IMG/VR virus record: IMGVR_UViG_3300025000_000166
Location: 1 to 47,003 of that record
Direction: 5' to 3' (one strand)
DNA length: 47,003 nucleotides
Source of the DNA: a virus
In this document: one piece after another, positions 46,730 to 47,003 of the stretch
How positions within the stretch are numbered: position 1 is the stretch's first letter
Layout of the letters: each line of letters starts with the position of its first letter
Translations under genes and position numbers: made by a program
Notes under the pieces: generated by a model
Told to the model about the DNA's origin: nothing
The model's input: the letters and a program-made list of their open reading frames with translations, nothing else
The model's database searches: none

Positions 46730-47003
46730 GCGTCGCCGTCCGGTGAAGCCAAGTTTTTCCAGTGAGTAATTGTTTCCATATATAAATACCACCGTCCATC
46801 TTGAATGGAATTTATCATCCACTCTCCGTTACCATAAACAAGAACCTTTTTCTGTTCTTCGGGTAAAGCGTCTTTTACTGATGTCCACTGACTTACTGTT
46901 TTTAGGCGCTCAATTTCTTCTAATAACGCACCAATCTCTCCGGCGTTTTCTGGGTATTCTCCATAATTAGTCCACTTGCTTATAAGGTGTTTCCATTCTG
47001 CGT
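46726..47003 (-). CDS. DUF551-like protein, 5' end cut by the window edge
   Basis: The last about 91 codons are visible, ending ITHWKNLASPDGDA. WTSVKDALPEEQKKVLVYG and ITHW are the DUF551 hallmarks. Paralog of the broken gene at 45730-46068: both have (G/S)ALL-EI-RL before the WTSV/WIPV motif. If ends are joined, it would extend to the start at 33. Confidence 0.7.
   Translation of the reverse strand, partial: AEWKHLISKWTNYGEYPENAGEIGALLEEIERLKTVSQWTSVKDALPEEQKKVLVYGNGEWMINSIQDGRWYLYMETITHWKNLASPDGDA

Overview
The window is a temperate tailed phage genome (siphovirus-like, dsDNA), about 47 kb, and probably a whole or nearly whole circular map. An intact tRNA-Pro(GGG) 3'-end sequence (putative attP) lies beside a tyrosine integrase near the middle, at about 14.3 kb, with phage genes on both sides. 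The sequence is therefore not an integrated prophage cut at its att sites. Nearly all genes run on the minus strand in one direction. They start from a promoter and operator at about 12.86 kb, run down through replication and regulation genes to position 1, and continue (if circular) from 47 kb down to 15.8 kb. Only the lysogeny island at 12.9-15.7 kb, one tRNA/RNA pair at 11.4-11.6 kb and a small doubtful ORF at 2.4 kb lie on the plus strand. Both window edges cut a minus-strand gene, and joining the ends almost restores one DUF551-like gene.

Host: not determinable with certainty. The GH25 plus C39 lysin, the orphan LuxR-type HTH proteins and the chromosomal-type palindromic repeats suggest a bacterium related to Chloroflexota/Anaerolineae or a Gram-positive-like group. 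This is a low-confidence inference.

Layout, in transcription order. (1) 12.9-15.7 kb plus: XRE-like repressor, HIRAN protein, zinc-ribbon membrane protein, attP, integrase, small ORF, then terminators. (2) 12.8-1 kb minus: ribbon-helix-helix protein, an RNA-rich 0.7 kb island (tRNA, antisense-looking RNA, two odd tRNA-like folds), a replisome organizer with a DnaA domain-I-like C-terminus and internal iterons, a phage sliding clamp, two tandem ParB-like proteins, a PolX-like nucleotidyltransferase, an ASCH-like protein, VRR-NUC, a LuxR-HTH protein, small membrane proteins and HNH. (3) 47-41 kb minus: DUF551 paralogs, a PD-(D/E)XK-like nuclease, a LuxR-HTH protein, a DNA methyltransferase, a holin, HNH, a ParB-like protein and a TET-associated-type glycosyltransferase. 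(4) 41-34.8 kb: terminase subunits, portal, head morphogenesis protein, scaffold, major capsid, decoration-like protein. (5) 34.8-28.4 kb: a cargo block of GT4-FkbM fusion, broken HExxH gene, GT2-like protein, radical SAM, lectin-like proteins and an M14-type peptidase. It is wedged between the capsid genes and the head-tail connectors. (6) 28.4-17.2 kb: connector, neck, tail terminator, tail tube, frameshifted tail chaperones, short tape measure, hub, tail-tip proteins and a three-domain endolysin. (7) 17.2-15.8 kb: metallophosphoesterase and two small genes, ending at terminators facing the integrase.

The phage encodes no replicative polymerase or helicase. It seems to recruit the host replisome through its organizer and to bring its own clamp. 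The most unusual signals are an RNA with a perfect consensus promoter that is complementary, in three blocks, to the phage tRNA; a family of GTACCCC hairpins, one of them in frame inside a ParB gene; and the radical SAM/glycosyltransferase cargo inside the structural operon.
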